From: Calditrichota bacterium
Lineage (GTDB): Bacteria > Calditrichota > Calditrichia > RBG-13-44-9
Direction: 5' to 3'
NCBI GenBank assembly: GCA_016934605.1
Contig: JAFGSO010000265.1
Span: 1-7,812 of the forward strand
Length of the DNA stretch: 7,812 nt
Both the position numbers and the translations under genes were made by a program. The notes beneath the pieces are model-generated. The model was not told where the DNA came from. It worked only from the letters and a program-made list of their open reading frames with translations, and did no database searches. Shown here in pieces: positions 6,593 to 7,812 of this stretch. Position 1 is the stretch's first letter; every line of letters begins with the position of its first letter.

Positions 6593-7525
6593 TCAGGAAG
6601 GTTCTTCCGGTGGCCTGGTCCCCGGTTTGCCCTCCAGCCGGTTATCATAAAAACGTGTGGTAGGATAGGCAAAATCAATATCGTCATTTTCGGCGAATGT
6701 TCTGAGAATAGCCTCCCATATTTCCTGTTCACTTCCCCGGCGTCGACGTGGTTCCACCATGTAACGGATGGTGAGCAAAACACCGCTGTCTTTTACGGTG
6801 GTATAAACCGTTGGTGTGAGAGCTGTGTAGAAAACCATAAATTTCTTGCTGGCTTCCTTGATACGTTTTTCCGCTTCGGCACTGAGATTCAATGCATAGG
6901 TGTTTGCTATATCCAGAAGTATTGTTTTTGCTTTTTCCCAATGACTTTCGAAGGTAATGAGGACCGGTATTTCGTGCCAGATAAACTGGAATCCCTGGCT
7001 GTAATTGGCCAGAGAATCGGTAAGAACCAGGCTATTCGGTACATGAACTATTCTACCGGTACTCTGATCGGAATCCACCCAGTTGCCGATTTCCATCAGA
7101 CTGAATTTGAAAACCCGGATATCAATTACATCGCCGCGGTACTTGCCGATTTCAATCCGATCCCCCACTGTGAATGGCCTTCTCCACAGAATAAATATCC
7201 AGCCGGCAAAACTGGTTACGATATCCCGGAGTGCAATGGCAAGCCCGGCAGTAATTAATCCCAGGAATGTTGCCAGCGATTGAATTCCCGCAAACCACAC
7301 CCGAATGACCAGGAAAAAGCCAATGGCTACGACAACATAGGTAGTTGTTTTCCGCCATCGGTAACGCGACTGGACATCATCAGTCTGGCGCCAGACTATA
7401 CTCAGGATGATTGCCCGCAGAATAATCAAGACAATTATAACTGCAACAGACGTAAACAATTTCTGCTGACTATGGGAGGCTAACCCGGTAAAATCCTGTA
7501 TCCAGTTTGAGATTTTATCTTCCAT
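6593..7525 (-). CDS. MscS-family small-conductance mechanosensitive ion channel
   Basis: Inner-membrane channel that opens under membrane tension and releases ions and small solutes after hypo-osmotic shock. The 310 residues include hydrophobic spans at about 22-45 and 61-78, then the pore-lining TM3 and its continuation at about 81-115, with the small-residue pattern GLITAGLAIALRDIV. The MscS beta-domain follows: RRPFTVGDRIEIG (115-127), GDVIDI (131-136) and the conserved VHVPNS (160-165). The alpha/beta C-terminal domain runs to about 290 and ends in a Pro-rich tail (GKPGTRPPEEPS). The length is close to that of E. coli MscS (286). The start at 7525 is the only reasonable Met before the first span, although no clear Shine-Dalgarno precedes it. 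It is transcribed toward the glycosyltransferase with 38 bp between stops, so it is not in the same operon. Its placement fits release of a solute made by its neighbour. Confidence 0.93.
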   Translation of the reverse strand: MEDKISNWIQDFTGLASHSQQKLFTSVAVIIVLIILRAIILSIVWRQTDDVQSRYRWRKTTTYVVVAIGFFLVIRVWFAGIQSLATFLGLITAGLAIALRDIVTSFAGWIFILWRRPFTVGDRIEIGKYRGDVIDIRVFKFSLMEIGNWVDSDQSTGRIVHVPNSLVLTDSLANYSQGFQFIWHEIPVLITFESHWEKAKTILLDIANTYALNLSAEAEKRIKEASKKFMVFYTALTPTVYTTVKDSGVLLTIRYMVEPRRRRGSEQEIWEAILRTFAENDDIDFAYPTTRFYDNRLEGKPGTRPPEEPS

Positions 7526-7601
7526 GGGATATTCACTGATAATTATTTAATCTGGTTAATAGCATGAACATGAACAACATTATACAATACGATGATCTTT
7601 G

Positions 7602-7668
7602 TCTCTGTGTGCTGGTGTGCTCTGAGGCTATTATTTATTGGCCACTGGGGCACAGAGCACAGAGAGAA
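7602..7668. repeat. Imperfect inverted repeat rich in CTCTGTG / CACAGAG
   Basis: The left arm (about 7602-7627, TCTCTGTGTGCTGGTGTGCT then CTGAGGC) is an imperfect reverse complement of the right arm (about 7641-7668, GCCACTGGGGCACAGAGCAC then AGAGAG), with an AT-rich loop TATTATTTATTG between them. The arms pair with a few mismatches and a 2-base bulge. It lies upstream of the MscS gene in gene-free DNA and looks like a dispersed intergenic repeat unit or a transcript hairpin. No open frame of note overlaps it. Confidence 0.5.
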
Positions 7669-7683
7669 GGCCGAACAGGACTG

Positions 7684-7746
7684 AATACAAGAATACAAGA
7701 TACAAGAGAACAAGAGAGTACAAAATACAAAGTACAAAGACCAAAA
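7684..7746. repeat. Degenerate tandem heptad-like repeat built on TACAA(A/G)
   Basis: TACAA recurs at 7686, 7694, 7701, 7719, 7726 and 7733, with degenerate copies near 7709 (AACAA) and 7740 (ACCAA). Steps are 7-8 bp, with one step of 10. The unit is close to AATACAAG or AAGTACA, and the last three copies are exactly 7 bp apart. It directly follows the inverted repeat at 7602-7668 in gene-free DNA. The tract is purine-rich on the plus strand and has no coding potential. Confidence 0.6.
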
Positions 7747-7812
7747 TATTATGATGTTATGTCTTTATGTTAGTCCTCAAGGGACAATAAATTTTAGCCA
7801 GCGACTTCAGTC

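Noticed and set aside
7684..7746. CRISPR array
   Set aside because: Units are 7-8 bp and directly abutting; there are no 20-40-bp repeats, no unique spacers and no cas genes.
7543..7773. Short open frames on both strands in the right flank
   Set aside because: They consist mostly of the inverted repeat and the TACAA tract, have low-complexity products and no ribosome binding site.
7773..7785. GTCC-TCAAG-GGAC hairpin near the right edge
   Set aside because: The stem is only 4 bp with no adjoining T-run on either strand; it is likely chance.

Overview
The window holds six intact protein genes and no RNA gene, insertion sequence or CRISPR array. Five genes run rightward and the last runs leftward: (1) a Na+/Ca2+-type cation antiporter; (2) a GNAT acetyltransferase; (3) an M20 metallopeptidase-family deacylase; (4) a two-domain protein joining an N-terminal GNAT acetyltransferase to a C-terminal class II HDAC/acetylpolyamine-amidohydrolase-like deacetylase; (5) a soluble GT-A glycosyltransferase resembling glucosyl-3-phosphoglycerate and mannosylglycerate synthases; (6) a convergent MscS-family mechanosensitive channel.

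Organism: a bacterium with moderate GC, recognisable Shine-Dalgarno sequences (for example GGAGGAGA before the glycosyltransferase, AGAGGGA before the GNAT-HDAC gene) and AT-rich spacers. The degenerate TACAA-type repeat beside a CTCTGTG-rich inverted repeat at the right edge recalls intergenic repeats of environmental Gram-negative lineages. The phylum cannot be settled from the sequence. Desulfobacterota-like or FCB-group bacteria are only a guess.

Layout: 1-212 is non-coding or the last codons of an upstream gene. The antiporter (213-1307) is followed by an AT-rich spacer with two small palindromes. The GNAT, M20 and GNAT-HDAC genes (1647-5183) lie head to tail with gaps of 39 and 24 bp and look like one transcription unit. 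The glycosyltransferase follows after 120 bp that contain a small GC hairpin, so it may be read through or transcribed separately. The MscS gene ends 38 bp from the glycosyltransferase stop on the opposite strand. The last ~290 bp are repeat-rich and gene-free.

How the genes may work together: three consecutive genes encode two acetyl-transfer domains and two different zinc-dependent deacylases. This set could put on and remove an acyl group on a small amine or amino acid. The adjoining synthase-like glycosyltransferase and MscS channel belong to families tied to compatible-solute synthesis and hypo-osmotic release, and the antiporter handles ions. A working hypothesis is a locus for making, turning over and releasing small charged solutes under osmotic or ionic stress. 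The family calls are secure; the joint pathway is inference.
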